NCBI RefSeq assembly: GCF_018613325.1
Contig: NZ_JAGGQJ010000001.1
Span: forward strand, 1-64,000
Direction of reading: 5' to 3'
From: Bacillus sp. ISL-34
GTDB lineage: Bacteria > Bacillota > Bacilli > Bacillales > DSM-1321
Length of the DNA: 64,000 nucleotides
Both the position numbers and the translations under genes were made by a program. A model generated the notes under the pieces. It ran no database searches. It saw only the letters and a program-made list of their open reading frames with translations, and was not told the DNA's origin. How positions within the stretch are numbered: the first letter of the stretch is position 1; every line of letters begins with the position of its first letter. Below, one piece after another: positions 15,975-25,629 of this stretch.

Positions 15975-17201
15975 TTAATCTATTTCTTTAAATAAGGGCA
16001 AATAAATGGTGAAAGATGTTCCTTTGTTCACTTCACTCTGTACCACGATTTTCCCTTTGTATTTTTGAACGATGGAGTAACAAACGGTCAGGCCGATACC
16101 AGTTCCCCTTTCTTTAAGCGAATAAAATGGGGTACCAAGTATTTCAAGCTGTTCTTTTGAGAGGCCTATTCCTGTATCCGTTATTCGTATTTTTGCCATG
16201 GTGCGTTCCTGCTCTGTTTCCACCTTGATGAATCCGGGTTTGTTCATTGACTCAATTCCATTTTTCATGATATTGACCAGTATCTGTTTTAGCTCGATCG
16301 GGTTCATGTTAATCTGCAGTTCGTCACGGAAATCCAGAAGAAAGCCTATGTTTCGATTATTGGCGAAACTGGTTAATAGATCGGAAATCTTTTGGATTTC
16401 ATAATTTAAAGGAATGACCTGTACATTATCCGTTTGCGGTTTTGCCAATGACAAATAGTCATTGATTATCACTTGTGTATATTCAAGTTCTGTAAGCATG
16501 GTCTGTACATAAAATTTTTCCGTTTCATTCAATTCCTTCTCTTGATCTAATAACTGGGCAAACCCTTTCACGACTGTAATCGGATTACGTATTTCATGTG
16601 CAATGGTGGCAGCGAGCTGTCCGACTGAGTTCAATTGCTTGGCCTGCTGTATTTCCTTATGAAATGCATTAGTGGATTCCATCCTATTATTGGTTCCTAT
16701 GAATACGAATACCAATATGATTTGTATGGCGATGAAATTAAGCGCGTTGCCGAAACTATCCAAAGCGACATATTCATAAGTGTATTGAAGATCCGTTTTT
16801 GAAATGAACAAGATGGAAGCAGGACCTAATATGATATTTAAAGTGGCGACAATATAAAACCCGAATTTATCAAAGAGAAAAATGGGAATCAAGGGTGCTA
16901 TAGCAAATAAAGCCAGCATGATTGCAGTATCCGGGAATATCCAGAATTTGCTGTATAAATAAACAGTAATTAAGAAAATGAATAGGGTTTTATAAAAATT
17001 GACTTCTGTTTTTAAGAAAAATAACAGAGAAATTATCATCCCCGATATTAAAATGACCTGTAATGCCATCTCGTAGGGATTATCTTTCCAACTTATAGGT
17101 GATACAGAAATCCCAACTAATAGTAAAAAGGATATCATTGCCATGAATGCCTTCAGTATAAATCGGTGTTTGGTTTGATAATATTGGTAATTTTTTAACA
17201 T
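15975..17201 (-). CDS. Membrane sensor histidine kinase, sporulation-kinase type
   Basis: 408 aa. Several membrane helices fill residues 15-168 with almost no extracytoplasmic domain. Then come a dimerisation domain with the phospho-acceptor His202 (TIAHEIRNP) and an ATPase domain with the N box (NIMKNGIESM), G1 (DTGIGLS) and G2 (GTGIGLT). No response regulator is adjacent. Layout and orphan status resemble B. subtilis KinB, which feeds the Spo0A phosphorelay; the assignment is by resemblance only. Sigma-A promoter at 17235-17263; the leader carries ACAGAATATT. Confidence 0.85.
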   Translation of the reverse strand: MLKNYQYYQTKHRFILKAFMAMISFLLLVGISVSPISWKDNPYEMALQVILISGMIISLLFFLKTEVNFYKTLFIFLITVYLYSKFWIFPDTAIMLALFAIAPLIPIFLFDKFGFYIVATLNIILGPASILFISKTDLQYTYEYVALDSFGNALNFIAIQIILVFVFIGTNNRMESTNAFHKEIQQAKQLNSVGQLAATIAHEIRNPITVVKGFAQLLDQEKELNETEKFYVQTMLTELEYTQVIINDYLSLAKPQTDNVQVIPLNYEIQKISDLLTSFANNRNIGFLLDFRDELQINMNPIELKQILVNIMKNGIESMNKPGFIKVETEQERTMAKIRITDTGIGLSKEQLEILGTPFYSLKERGTGIGLTVCYSIVQKYKGKIVVQSEVNKGTSFTIYLPLFKEID

Positions 17202-17234
17202 AATTCCCCTTAGTATTAATATTCTGTTTGTTTA

Positions 17235-17263
17235 ATAGTAATATGATACTAGTTTTTTGTAAA
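17235..17263 (-). promoter_or_regulatory. Sigma-A promoter of the kinase gene
   Basis: TTTACA, 17-bp spacer, TACTAT on the minus strand. The shared leader motif ACAGAATATT lies at 17218-17227. Confidence 0.55.
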
Positions 17264-17575
17264 TCAGAAAAAGATAGATTTTGTCATCGATAGTCTCTCT
17301 GCCTATACTTTAGAAATGGCAAGGTTCGGGTGGAATTTAGTACCGGAAGGGGAGGTCAAGGAGTTAAGGTATCCATTCTGTCCAGGCCCTCTTAGTATGT
17401 CAACATTGGCACACCTGATCTAATATATGAAATTTATCGGCTTTAGGTTTGGTTTATTATGGATATGAAAGGCTTGAATTTTTAATGAAAACGGTTAAAG
17501 ACTTATTTAATAACGAAGTAAGGAGTTAAGTAAGTAATGAGAAGGATTTGAAAATACTTAATCATGTTCATTTAG

Positions 17576-17704
17576 GTGACTGTTTTTTTCTACTATTTCA
17601 AAATGTACATGCCGAGAAACTTTTTATATTTCCTTATTGGATTACCAGTATCCATGTTCAGCACATTTTTCATTTATGATTTCTTTAGAAAAAGAGGCTT
17701 TTAG
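17576..17704 (+). other. Possible 42-aa membrane peptide or gene remnant
   Basis: In this 680-bp gap one frame from a GTG reads VTVFFYYFKMYMPRNFLYFL and then IGLPVSMFSTFFIYDFFRKR, a strongly hydrophobic peptide ending GF. No ribosome-binding site precedes it. It may be a stub of a membrane protein. The rest of the gap (17264-17575, 17705-17880) shows nothing I can support. Confidence 0.25.
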
Positions 17705-17900
17705 CTTTTAATCATTAATCAAATAATTAAGCTGTCATTCTACTTTAGGCATAACAAATTAAATGAATGCCTTGGGGGTAATTCGTTTGATAGGATATTT
17801 TACCCGTTTTATCTAATATATCATTTCTTTACATAATATTTGCTGGAGATTCACATTCACCTCCTAAAATGATGGTAATAATAGGAGGGAGAGAGGGAAA

Positions 17901-18821
17901 ATGAAAACGAATATAAAGAAATTCGGTTTTTGTATGATGAGTGCGGCCTTTATCTTGCAGGCTACTTCCATGGGGGCTACAGCTGCAAATGGAAGTCATT
18001 CCAATTCATCTATTTATGAGAAGAAAATCGTCAATATCGCACATCGGGGAGCTTCTGGTTATGCTCCTGAACATACCATTCCCGCTTATCAATTGGGAGA
18101 ACAAATGAAAGGCGACTACATAGAAATCGATCTTCAGATGACCAAGGATGGAAGATTGATAGCAATGCATGATGAAAAGGTGGATCGTACAACGAATGGT
18201 ACTGGTCTGGTGAAGGATTTAACGCTGGCAGAAATCAAGAAACTGGATGCCGGTACATGGTTCAATGAAAAAAATCCGCAATTGGCAAAAGAGGTATATG
18301 AAGGGTTAACGGTTCCCACTCTTGAAGAAGTCTTTAAGAAGTTCGGAAAGCAGGCCAATTACTATATCGAAACAAAGTCCCCTGAAGTATATCCAGGAAT
18401 GGAAGAAGAACTTCTGCAGGTTCTGGAAGAATATAAAATGGTGGATTCAAAAGGCCGTACCAAGAATGTATTAATTCAATCGTTCAGTAAAGAAAGCCTT
18501 ATGAAGGTTCATGACATGAATCCAAAGTTACCGCTTGTGCAACTTTTTTCTTATAAGAACCAAGCAACCATTTCCGATGAAGAATTGGAATCCATTAAGG
18601 AATATGCAATTGGCGTTGGCCCGAACTTCAATAAGGTAGACGGACAATATGTGAAGATGGTTCGCGAACATGACCTTCAATTCCATCCATATACAGTAAA
18701 TGAAAGAGCGGATATGAAAAAGGCTCTTGAATGGGGGGCAACGGGGCTGTTTACGAATTATCCCGATGTATTCAATGAGGTACTAAGTGAGTATAAGCAC
18801 AATAATAAAGGAAATATATAA
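17901..18821 (+). CDS. glpQ: Secreted glycerophosphodiester phosphodiesterase
   Basis: 306 aa with an N-terminal signal peptide (residues 1-29, probable cleavage after ATA). It hydrolyses glycerophosphodiesters outside the membrane, or teichoic acid under phosphate limitation in B. subtilis. Catalytic and metal residues are visible: His48-Arg49 (AHRGASGYAPEHT), Glu75 and Asp77 (IEIDLQMTKDG) and His90 (AMHDEKVDRTT). A strong GGAGGGAGAGAGGG site lies before the ATG. Single gene closed by a GC-rich terminator. Confidence 0.92.
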   Translation: MKTNIKKFGFCMMSAAFILQATSMGATAANGSHSNSSIYEKKIVNIAHRGASGYAPEHTIPAYQLGEQMKGDYIEIDLQMTKDGRLIAMHDEKVDRTTNGTGLVKDLTLAEIKKLDAGTWFNEKNPQLAKEVYEGLTVPTLEEVFKKFGKQANYYIETKSPEVYPGMEEELLQVLEEYKMVDSKGRTKNVLIQSFSKESLMKVHDMNPKLPLVQLFSYKNQATISDEELESIKEYAIGVGPNFNKVDGQYVKMVREHDLQFHPYTVNERADMKKALEWGATGLFTNYPDVFNEVLSEYKHNNKGNI

Positions 18822-18849
18822 AGTTACTAAATAAATGGTTTCATGGGTG

Positions 18850-18876
18850 AGCCCCGGTTTTCCGGGGATTTTTTTG
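18850..18876 (+). terminator. glpQ terminator
   Basis: CCCCGG/CCGGGG stem with a TTTT loop and a seven-T tail. Confidence 0.92.
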
Positions 18877-18979
18877 TAATGAAGGATATGTATTCTTGGG
18901 AAACTCAGGTGTTCATAGGCTTAGTAGTCTTTTTTGGCGGGTATATCAAATGTATTAAGAATATTTTAGGAGGTTGAAT

Positions 18980-20119
18980 ATGAAGGCTGTAACTTTTCAA
19001 GGAGCAAAGGATATACAGGTAAAACAAGTTGAAGATCCGAAACTTCAGCAAAAGGATGATATCATCGTCCGAGTGACTTCAACGGCCATTTGCGGGTCCG
19101 ACCTCCATATATATCAGGGTGCTTTGCCGACGCATAAGGATTACGTCATTGGCCATGAACCGATGGGCATCGTCGAAGAAGTGGGTCCGGAAGTAACGAA
19201 GGTGAAAAAAGGGGACAGGGTTGTCCTGCCTTTCAACATTTCTTGTGGGCACTGTTATTATTGTGAACATGATATGGAGAGTCAATGTGATAATTCAAAC
19301 CCCAATGAAGCTGTGGATACAGGCGGGTACTTTGGTTTTACAGAACGATATGGGAACTATCCAGGCGGGCAGGCAGAATATTTAAGGGTCCCATATGGAA
19401 ACTTCATGCCGTTTGTCATCCCAGAGTCATGTGAACTTGAAGATGAGGCGCTTTTGTTCATGTCCGATGTGCTGCCAACAGCATATTGGAGTGTAGAGAA
19501 CGCTGGCGTCAAGAAAAATGATACGGTAGCGGTATTGGGCTGTGGGCCGATTGGCTTGATGGCTCAGAAGTTCGCTTGGATGAAAGGAGCAAAAAGGGTC
19601 ATTGCCATCGACAATCTTCCTTATAGACTCAATAGGGCAAAACAGATGAATAAGGTTGAGGCGTATAACTTCGATGAATATAATGATATGGGCAGCTACA
19701 TTAAGGAAATCACTTCAGGCGGGGCCGATGTGGTCATAGATTGTGTGGGAATGGATGGCAAGAAATCAACGATAGAGGCAATTGAGCAAAAGCTGAAACT
19801 TCAGGGTGGAACGTTAAGTGCTATCGAGATCGCACTTAACGCCGTACGTAAATTCGGCACGATTCAACTGACTGGCGTATACGGATCCAAATATAATATG
19901 TTCCCATTAGGTAATTTATTTGAGAGGAACATTAACCTGAAAATGGGACAAGCACCGGTCATTCACTACATGCCCAAGCTTTTTGATAAAATCACGGCTG
20001 GAGAGTTCGACCCCACGGAAATCATATCCCATAAAGTCCCTCTCGAAAAAGCGAGTGAAGCCTATCAAATCTTTAACGATCACGAAGATGAATGTATTAA
20101 AGTGGTGTTAAAGCCATAA
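18980..20119 (+). CDS. Zinc-dependent alcohol/formaldehyde dehydrogenase family
   Basis: 379-aa medium-chain dehydrogenase. Catalytic zinc ligands are in CGSDLH and GHEPMG; the structural zinc lobe CGHCYYCEHDMESQC is complete; the NAD site reads VLGCGPIGLM. The insert around TGGYFGFTERYG places it with the long zinc dehydrogenases related to glutathione-independent formaldehyde dehydrogenase and to B. subtilis AdhB. Start at the ATG behind AGGAGG. Monocistronic. Substrate not deducible. Confidence 0.88.
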   Translation: MKAVTFQGAKDIQVKQVEDPKLQQKDDIIVRVTSTAICGSDLHIYQGALPTHKDYVIGHEPMGIVEEVGPEVTKVKKGDRVVLPFNISCGHCYYCEHDMESQCDNSNPNEAVDTGGYFGFTERYGNYPGGQAEYLRVPYGNFMPFVIPESCELEDEALLFMSDVLPTAYWSVENAGVKKNDTVAVLGCGPIGLMAQKFAWMKGAKRVIAIDNLPYRLNRAKQMNKVEAYNFDEYNDMGSYIKEITSGGADVVIDCVGMDGKKSTIEAIEQKLKLQGGTLSAIEIALNAVRKFGTIQLTGVYGSKYNMFPLGNLFERNINLKMGQAPVIHYMPKLFDKITAGEFDPTEIISHKVPLEKASEAYQIFNDHEDECIKVVLKP

Positions 20120-20142
20120 TGTGATAGCGTGAAAGGATACAA

Positions 20143-20186
20143 AAAAACAGCTAACTGTTGAATATCAACGGTTAGCTGTTTTTTAT
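20143..20186 (+). terminator. Terminator of the dehydrogenase gene
   Basis: AACAGCTAACTGTTGA pairs with TCAACGGTTAGCTGTT and is followed by a T tract. Confidence 0.9.
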
Positions 20187-20479
20187 TTTTCTTAGCCCTG
20201 CTTAGCCTTTCTCCCAAAAACCGTCCACAATAAATAAATCAATAATGATACTACTTGCATTTGTTAAGCGGGGCTTTTAAGCTGAATAATAAGTTTGAAC
20301 AATGTGTAGGAAATTGTTGAAAATCAAAGAGTATAGGAGTACAGCTAACAAACAGATGCTTTGAAGGAGATTAATTTTAAATTTATTAATAGTAAAGTCC
20401 AACAATATCCATACAAGTATTCGTTATAAGATGTGTTAATAGATAACAATTGGTTGGATTAAATTAATGGAGGAAAGTT

Positions 20480-20803
20480 ATGGGGAATACAGAAGATATA
20501 TGTTCTATTTTGGTAGATGGGGATAAAGAAACTGTTTGGAATGCTATTACTAATGAGTATAAGCTCTCACAATGATATGTTCCGGGTTTTCCTTGGAAAA
20601 TCCCCAACCTGAATGTAGGGGAGAATGTAACTTTTACATTAATGCCTAGTGTTCATAATAATCTAACAGAGAAGCTTCTTATGTCCTTTATATTAGATGA
20701 GGAAATAAATGGAATAAGAGTTACAATGAATTCGGGAGGCTTCAATCAGTCGTTAGCAAATTTGAAAGCCTTGATAGAGGGGAAGGGAATACCCTACATC
20801 TAA
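20480..20803 (+). pseudogene. AHSA1/SRPBCC-domain protein, broken
   Basis: From an ATG behind GGAGG the frame reads MGNTEDICSILVDGDKETVW and then ITNEYKLSQ, hits TGA where the family has Trp (WYVPGFPW), and continues WKIPNLNVGENVTFTLMP. The family's middle is missing: the text jumps from NNLTEK to LLMSFILDEEINGIRVTMNS. It ends NLKALIEGKGIPYI. One nonsense mutation and one internal deletion are needed, so the gene is dead. The preceding 20187-20479 shows no gene. Confidence 0.7.
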
Positions 20804-20988
20804 TGAAATATTTGTTTTAGTTCAATTATTGAGGTTACTGAGGCAACCTTCTTCTTGTGGAACTATCGGGGTAGCATTCCTTTAATAACTGAAAATGAGG
20901 TTTGAACGAAAAAAGACCTATTGATAAGATGAATGTGTCTCAAGCTGGCCAGCTAAAAGGACCAAAACATCTATTTGGAGGCCTCACA

Positions 20989-21099
20989 ATGAATTATAGC
21001 CAAAATCCTAAAATCTCTCAAATTACTTCTGAAATCTTAATTGTCGGAGTAGACACCGCAAAACACAATCATGTTGTGAGAGCCGCCGTGCATAAATGA
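20989..21099 (+). mobile_element. N-terminal stub of an IS110-family transposase
   Basis: MNYSQNPKISQITSEILIVG followed by VDTAKHNHVVRA matches the start of IS110-type DEDD transposases, including the first catalytic Asp of the RuvC-like domain (VGVD-AK). The frame ends after 36 codons and nothing of the rest of the gene follows. GGAGG stands 7 bp upstream. The 150 bp before it could be the left non-coding end, where IS110 elements encode their bridge RNA. Confidence 0.6.
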
Positions 21100-21183
21100 T
21101 TTAGTAGGCGCTTCAGTGTCTAAGAAGGAGCAGGGAGTATAATTCTATTAAATTCCTTCGTTCTATTCGTTTCAGATTACTTG

Positions 21184-21220
21184 TAAAAAGCCGATAATTC
21201 CTACGTAGGAATCATCGGCA
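21184..21220 (-). terminator. Terminator downstream of the MFS gene
   Basis: GCCGAT-ATTCCTAC and its complement form an almost perfect palindrome; on the minus strand it is followed by TTTTT. It would end the hydroxyproline-island transcript. Confidence 0.7.
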
Positions 21221-21332
21221 TTATTCATTCAGAACTATGTGTATTCTGCGTTGGTTAGTAGAGAGGGTACAGTCAAAGCGGTACCCCTAGTGTAAGTGAT
21301 TACATGGAGAATGAACATACCTTCAATTATAA

Positions 21333-22649
21333 TCATGTGAAGTCTGTTCTTACCTCAATAGGTTTTTTCACAATACCCCAAAAACAAAGAGCCGCACATC
21401 CGGCAATAATTCCACCCGAAATAAATGCTAATGTGTAAGAACCGGTAGTGTCCACAATCATACCTGCTACAATTGGGGAGAATGCACCGCCAAAGTAACC
21501 ACCAAAACTCATAATTGCACTAGTAGATGCCACGACAGAAGTAGGTGAAACGTCCGCAGCAAGGGCCCAAGATCCACCTGTAATTGATGAAATAAAGCAG
21601 ATTGCGAGAGTCATTAAGGCAACGGTGAAAATGATACTATGAACAAACGGAAGTATCACGACAACAACAGCTGTCAATATAGCACTTGTTGAAATTAAGA
21701 TGCGTTTTGAATTCATTGGAGAGGCCATACCACGATCCACCATTTTCTTCGTTAAATATCCACCAAATATGTTGCCAAAAACACCACCTAAATATGGAAT
21801 GCTTGCGTAGACACCTAGCTCAGTTAAAGATATATGATAGGTCTCAATTAAATAGAGTGGTAAGAAGACCAGGAATATATTCCAAATCCAAATTGTACAA
21901 AAGTAACCTAATATCAACCCCCACATCGTTCGATATGTAAAGAGGGCTCCCCATTTAATTTTCGCAGTTTTCTCTTTTTCATTTTCTTCTTCATGATCAG
22001 ATGAAATGTAATTCAGTTCTTCCTCAGTAAGTTTGCGGCTCTTCTCAGGGCTACGGTAAAAGATGAGAAAAATAACCCCGAAGATTATACCAATTAAACC
22101 GGTCGCGAAAAATAACCCCCTCCATCCAAAGGTAACCATTAAGAAAATAAGAATCGGTGGAGAAATTGCTGGTCCCCATTTGGAGGCAGAATCCCAGAAT
22201 CCCGTAGCCAAACCTCTTTCTTTTTTTGGAAACCATTCGGAAGTAATTTTCGCACCTGTCGGCCAAGTTGGGGCCTCCCCAATTCCAAGGAAGATCCTAG
22301 CAATAATAAACATGACTAACGTATTCGCCATTCCTGTTAAAGCTGTGGCAACACTCCATAAAATGATTGCAACAAAATATACTCTTTTTGCTCCATACTT
22401 ATCAATAAGCCACCCTGCGGGAAGTTGCATGGACGCATAGACCCAGGAAAAAATCGCTCCTAACAGACCTATATCTGTCTTTGAGAAACCTAAATCTTTC
22501 ATAATTTCTGGTGTCGCAATTGATAAATTAGTGCGATCAAGATAGTTAATTATCCCGCCTATTAAGAGCCAACAAACAATCGTCCAACGGAATTTTTTCG
22601 TCGTTTCTAACGGATATTGCATTTGATTAGTATTCGATGCAATTTTCAA
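21333..22649 (-). CDS. MFS transporter, anion:cation symporter family
   Basis: 438 aa with about 12 membrane helices. The ACS-family signature NYLDRTNLSIA (38-48) and the loop motif GWLIDKYGAKRV are visible. Such carriers import organic anions such as hexuronates, glucarate or phthalate with protons. It is the last gene of the deaminase operon, so it may carry the island's substrate or an intermediate. A GAAAGGGGT site precedes the ATG. Confidence 0.85.
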   Translation of the reverse strand: MKIASNTNQMQYPLETTKKFRWTIVCWLLIGGIINYLDRTNLSIATPEIMKDLGFSKTDIGLLGAIFSWVYASMQLPAGWLIDKYGAKRVYFVAIILWSVATALTGMANTLVMFIIARIFLGIGEAPTWPTGAKITSEWFPKKERGLATGFWDSASKWGPAISPPILIFLMVTFGWRGLFFATGLIGIIFGVIFLIFYRSPEKSRKLTEEELNYISSDHEEENEKEKTAKIKWGALFTYRTMWGLILGYFCTIWIWNIFLVFLPLYLIETYHISLTELGVYASIPYLGGVFGNIFGGYLTKKMVDRGMASPMNSKRILISTSAILTAVVVVILPFVHSIIFTVALMTLAICFISSITGGSWALAADVSPTSVVASTSAIMSFGGYFGGAFSPIVAGMIVDTTGSYTLAFISGGIIAGCAALCFWGIVKKPIEVRTDFT

Positions 22650-22898
22650 AGTCTTACCCCTTTCCCTTTACAAGGGTTCACGATAACAAAACGGAAATTT
22701 TGTACGTTAGCAAATTTGAATAGGGAAAATGATCATTTTATGTGCACTAAGAACGAATAACGGTAACTTGTTAAATTGATATTACTTTGTTTTTTTGAGA
22801 ATGAGTTCAGCTTCTTGAAATAGTGATTTGAATTGAAGTTTAAGAACGTTTAAGCCCCAAAAACTCTTGTTATTGATACGTTCCTTTTATTTCAACAT

Positions 22899-23027
22899 TT
22901 ATAGCCTTAAGTACAATTTTTCCGAAATGTTGTCTGTATAGCGCCATTTGGGATTCAAATTCAAATCAATATCTCCAGTGGTATTAAATAAGGTGACCAC
23001 TGAAGGGATGATGCCGTGAAACTTCAT
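22899..23027 (-). pseudogene. 5' fragment of a DapA-family gene
   Basis: Behind GAAAGGAAG an ATG opens MKFHGIIPSVVTLFNTTGDI, the typical start of dihydrodipicolinate-synthase-family proteins. After about 24 codons the resemblance ends, and the frame stops at 42 residues. It stands between the semialdehyde dehydrogenase and the MFS gene, so the island once held a second DapA-type enzyme. Between 22650 and 22898 I see no gene. Confidence 0.6.
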
Positions 23028-23101
23028 TCACTTTACTTCCTTTCAATCATGAGATCATTTAGCAAATTCTTATAGGTATTACCGCTTGTTAATCATTTTA
23101 A

Positions 23102-24568
23102 CTAACCTTTAATAAAGACTGTTTTTATAGCCGTGTAGAATTCCTTCGCAGCTTCCCCTTGTTCACGTGATCCAGTACTAGATGCTTTCATGCCTCCAAA
23201 TGGTGCTTGAAGTTCAACTCCTGCACTTTCTGCATTGATCCGAACGAGACCTGCATCAATGTCATCAATGAATTCAAGCAAAGAGCTTATATTAGATGTG
23301 AAAATGGATGCACTCAATCCATACTTTGTATGATTAGCTATTTCAATGGCTTCTTCTAAGTCTGTGGCTCGAAGGAGGGCAATAACTGGACCAAAGATTT
23401 CTTCCTGGGCTATTTTCATATTTGATTTTACAGCTCCAAAAATAGCTGGAGAAACATAAAAACCTTTTTCAAATTCTCCACCTGTTAATGTCTCCCCGCC
23501 AGTTATGAGAGTAGCGCCTTCTTCTTTTCCAAGTTCAATATATTTTCTTACTGTATTAAATTGGCTTTCACTTGCACATGGACCCATCCAGATACCTTCT
23601 TTTAGACCATTTCCTACAGTAATTTTCTTCGTGTCTTGAACCAATTTTTCTACAAAAGCATCGTAAATTGGACTCTCTACAATTACCCGACTTGTGGCGG
23701 TACATTTTTGACCAGTTGAGCGGAAAGCACCACTTATCACGCCTTCTACCGCTACTTCTAAATCGGCATCTTTAGTGATAATTACTGGGTTTTTCCCACC
23801 CATCTCTAATTGAAATTTAATACCGCGTGCAGCAGCGGATTTTGCCACACCTTCACCAACAGTTTCTGAACCAGTAAACGTGATGGCATTTAATAGAGGG
23901 TGATCAATTAAAGATTGTCCGATTACTGATCCAGAACCTGTAATGAAATTCAATACTCCCTCAGGAAGTCCCGCTTTAGCAAAGCATTCCACCACTTTCG
24001 CCGCCGTTACCGCTGCTTCAGTTGCTGGTTTAAACACGACTGTATTACCATACACGAGAGCAGGTGCAATTTTCCAAATTGGAATAGCGACAGGGAAGTT
24101 CCAAGGCGTAATGACACCGACAACACCAATTGGTGTTCGTTTTGTAAACATAAGGGCATCCTTATCAGAAGAAGGAATGACGTCACCATCCTTTCTCACT
24201 CCTTCACCAGCATAGTAACGAAGGATTGCGATGCCACGCGCTGTTTCTCCTTTTGCCTCAGGAAGTGTTTTCCCCATTTCCTTTGTCATGGTTTCAGCAA
24301 TCTCGTTCAAGTTCTCCTCAAGAATGTTGGCTATAATAAATAAAAATTGGCCTCTTTCTGCCTGCCCCATTTTTCTCCACGCTTTTTTTGCTTGATGCGC
24401 TGCTTTGACTGCCTTTTCTAAATCTTCTTTTGTTGATTTTTGAATATGACCTACTATCTCGTTTTTGTTAGCGGGATTAATGCTTGCTTCTACTTGTTCA
24501 TTTAAGCCAGTTACCCATTCGCCATTTATATAATTTAAATATGTTTTTGCTTTTGTACTTACAGTCAT
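23102..24568 (-). CDS. Aldehyde dehydrogenase, probably 2-oxoglutarate semialdehyde dehydrogenase
   Basis: 488 aa. It oxidises an aldehyde with NAD(P)+ in the cytoplasm. Catalytic Cys289 (GQKCTATSR) and general base Glu255 (QLEMGGKNP) are present, as is the PWNFP motif at 155-159. Its place beside a DapA-family deaminase fits the last step of hydroxyproline (or glucarate) breakdown, 2,5-dioxopentanoate to 2-oxoglutarate. The substrate is inferred from context. It starts 91 bp after the deaminase gene. Confidence 0.85.
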   Translation of the reverse strand: MTVSTKAKTYLNYINGEWVTGLNEQVEASINPANKNEIVGHIQKSTKEDLEKAVKAAHQAKKAWRKMGQAERGQFLFIIANILEENLNEIAETMTKEMGKTLPEAKGETARGIAILRYYAGEGVRKDGDVIPSSDKDALMFTKRTPIGVVGVITPWNFPVAIPIWKIAPALVYGNTVVFKPATEAAVTAAKVVECFAKAGLPEGVLNFITGSGSVIGQSLIDHPLLNAITFTGSETVGEGVAKSAAARGIKFQLEMGGKNPVIITKDADLEVAVEGVISGAFRSTGQKCTATSRVIVESPIYDAFVEKLVQDTKKITVGNGLKEGIWMGPCASESQFNTVRKYIELGKEEGATLITGGETLTGGEFEKGFYVSPAIFGAVKSNMKIAQEEIFGPVIALLRATDLEEAIEIANHTKYGLSASIFTSNISSLLEFIDDIDAGLVRINAESAGVELQAPFGGMKASSTGSREQGEAAKEFYTAIKTVFIKG

Positions 24569-24659
24569 GCTAACACCCTTTCTTGAAAAATAGTGAATGG
24601 GTACAAATTATTAAAGCCCAATGTACCCATTCAGATAGATTTTTTATGTTTTTAAAAAA

Positions 24660-25538
24660 TTAAACACTTACTTGTTTAGAATAATTAAAAGCCTCTTCTA
24701 ATTTTTGATAGTGTTCTTTACTCAATGGTAAGCGAGGCGGACGTGTAGGACCTACTGGTTTACCAGCTAATTCCATCATATATTTAATAGATTGAACTAG
24801 TTGAGGACTAGCATCATAACGGAAAAGAGGTAAAAGATGCTTATAAAGCTCAAGTGCTTCCTTTACTTTTCCTTCTCTTGCTAACTGGAATAATTCTACA
24901 CCTTCTTTTGGTAAAGCATTTGGAACTCCAGAAATCCAACCAGTAGCTCCAACCAACGCTCCTTCAAGAGCAAGATCATCTACCCCAACCATTACTTCAA
25001 GATTGGTTTTTTCTAGAATTTCTTGCATACGACGTACATCACCTGAAAACTCTTTGACGCCAACTACATTTTCAAATTTCGAAATTTCAGCTAGTAAATC
25101 AGGAGTTAAATCAGTTGGATAATCTTTTGGATTATTATAAGCAATAATTGGTAGACCAATCTCAGATAGTGCTCTATAGTGTTCGATAATTTCATTTTCT
25201 AGAGGCTTATAGTTGATTGGAGGTAAAGCCATAATACCTGCTGCACCATGTTCTTTTGCATGTTGTACCCATTTAACAGATTGAGCAGTTGAAGGTGCAC
25301 CTGAACCGACTACAACCGGAACTCGACCATTAGCCGCTTTGATTACAGTTTCTATTAATTTTGCTCTTTCTTCGCCTGTAAGAGTAGCATATTCTCCTAA
25401 AGAACCCCCTGGAACAAGCCCATCTACTCCTTGTTCAATTAACCAATTACATAATTCTGTCAATCTATCATAATCAACCTGATAATCCTCAGTAAAAGGG
25501 GTAACGAGCGCTACATAAACTCCATTAAATTTTGTCAT
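24660..25538 (-). CDS. DapA-family deaminase/dehydratase, probably pyrroline-4-hydroxy-2-carboxylate deaminase
   Basis: 292-aa (beta/alpha)8 lyase with the Schiff-base Lys162 (VVGVKEFSGD), Tyr134 (IIAYNNP) and the carboxylate-binding loop GGSLGEYATLT. Family members split pyruvate-type substrates or deaminate 1-pyrroline-4-hydroxy-2-carboxylate to 2-oxoglutarate semialdehyde. The adjacent epimerase and D-amino-acid dehydrogenase genes favour the deaminase. 5-Dehydro-4-deoxyglucarate dehydratase is the alternative. First gene of its operon; its 5' region is partly duplicated upstream. Confidence 0.82.
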   Translation of the reverse strand: MTKFNGVYVALVTPFTEDYQVDYDRLTELCNWLIEQGVDGLVPGGSLGEYATLTGEERAKLIETVIKAANGRVPVVVGSGAPSTAQSVKWVQHAKEHGAAGIMALPPINYKPLENEIIEHYRALSEIGLPIIAYNNPKDYPTDLTPDLLAEISKFENVVGVKEFSGDVRRMQEILEKTNLEVMVGVDDLALEGALVGATGWISGVPNALPKEGVELFQLAREGKVKEALELYKHLLPLFRYDASPQLVQSIKYMMELAGKPVGPTRPPRLPLSKEHYQKLEEAFNYSKQVSV

Positions 25539-25604
25539 AATAAACTCCTCCTAATTTAATCTTTTTTTTAAATATACTTTTTTTACTAAAGTTTTCACTA
25601 AAAT

Positions 25605-25619
25605 TGAAGTGGAGCTTCA
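25605..25619. promoter_or_regulatory. Inverted repeat, proximal copy
   Basis: TGAAG-TGGAG-CTTCA in the leader of the deaminase gene; imperfect copy of the repeat at 25788. Lies in the duplicated leader. Confidence 0.45.
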
Positions 25620-25629
25620 TTTTTTAGTG

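Noticed and set aside
24660..25538. Glucarate/galactarate pathway as the role of the deaminase, dehydrogenase and MFS genes
   Set aside because: No glucarate or galactarate dehydratase gene is present, whereas epimerase and D-amino-acid dehydrogenase genes are; kept as the alternative in the gene entries.
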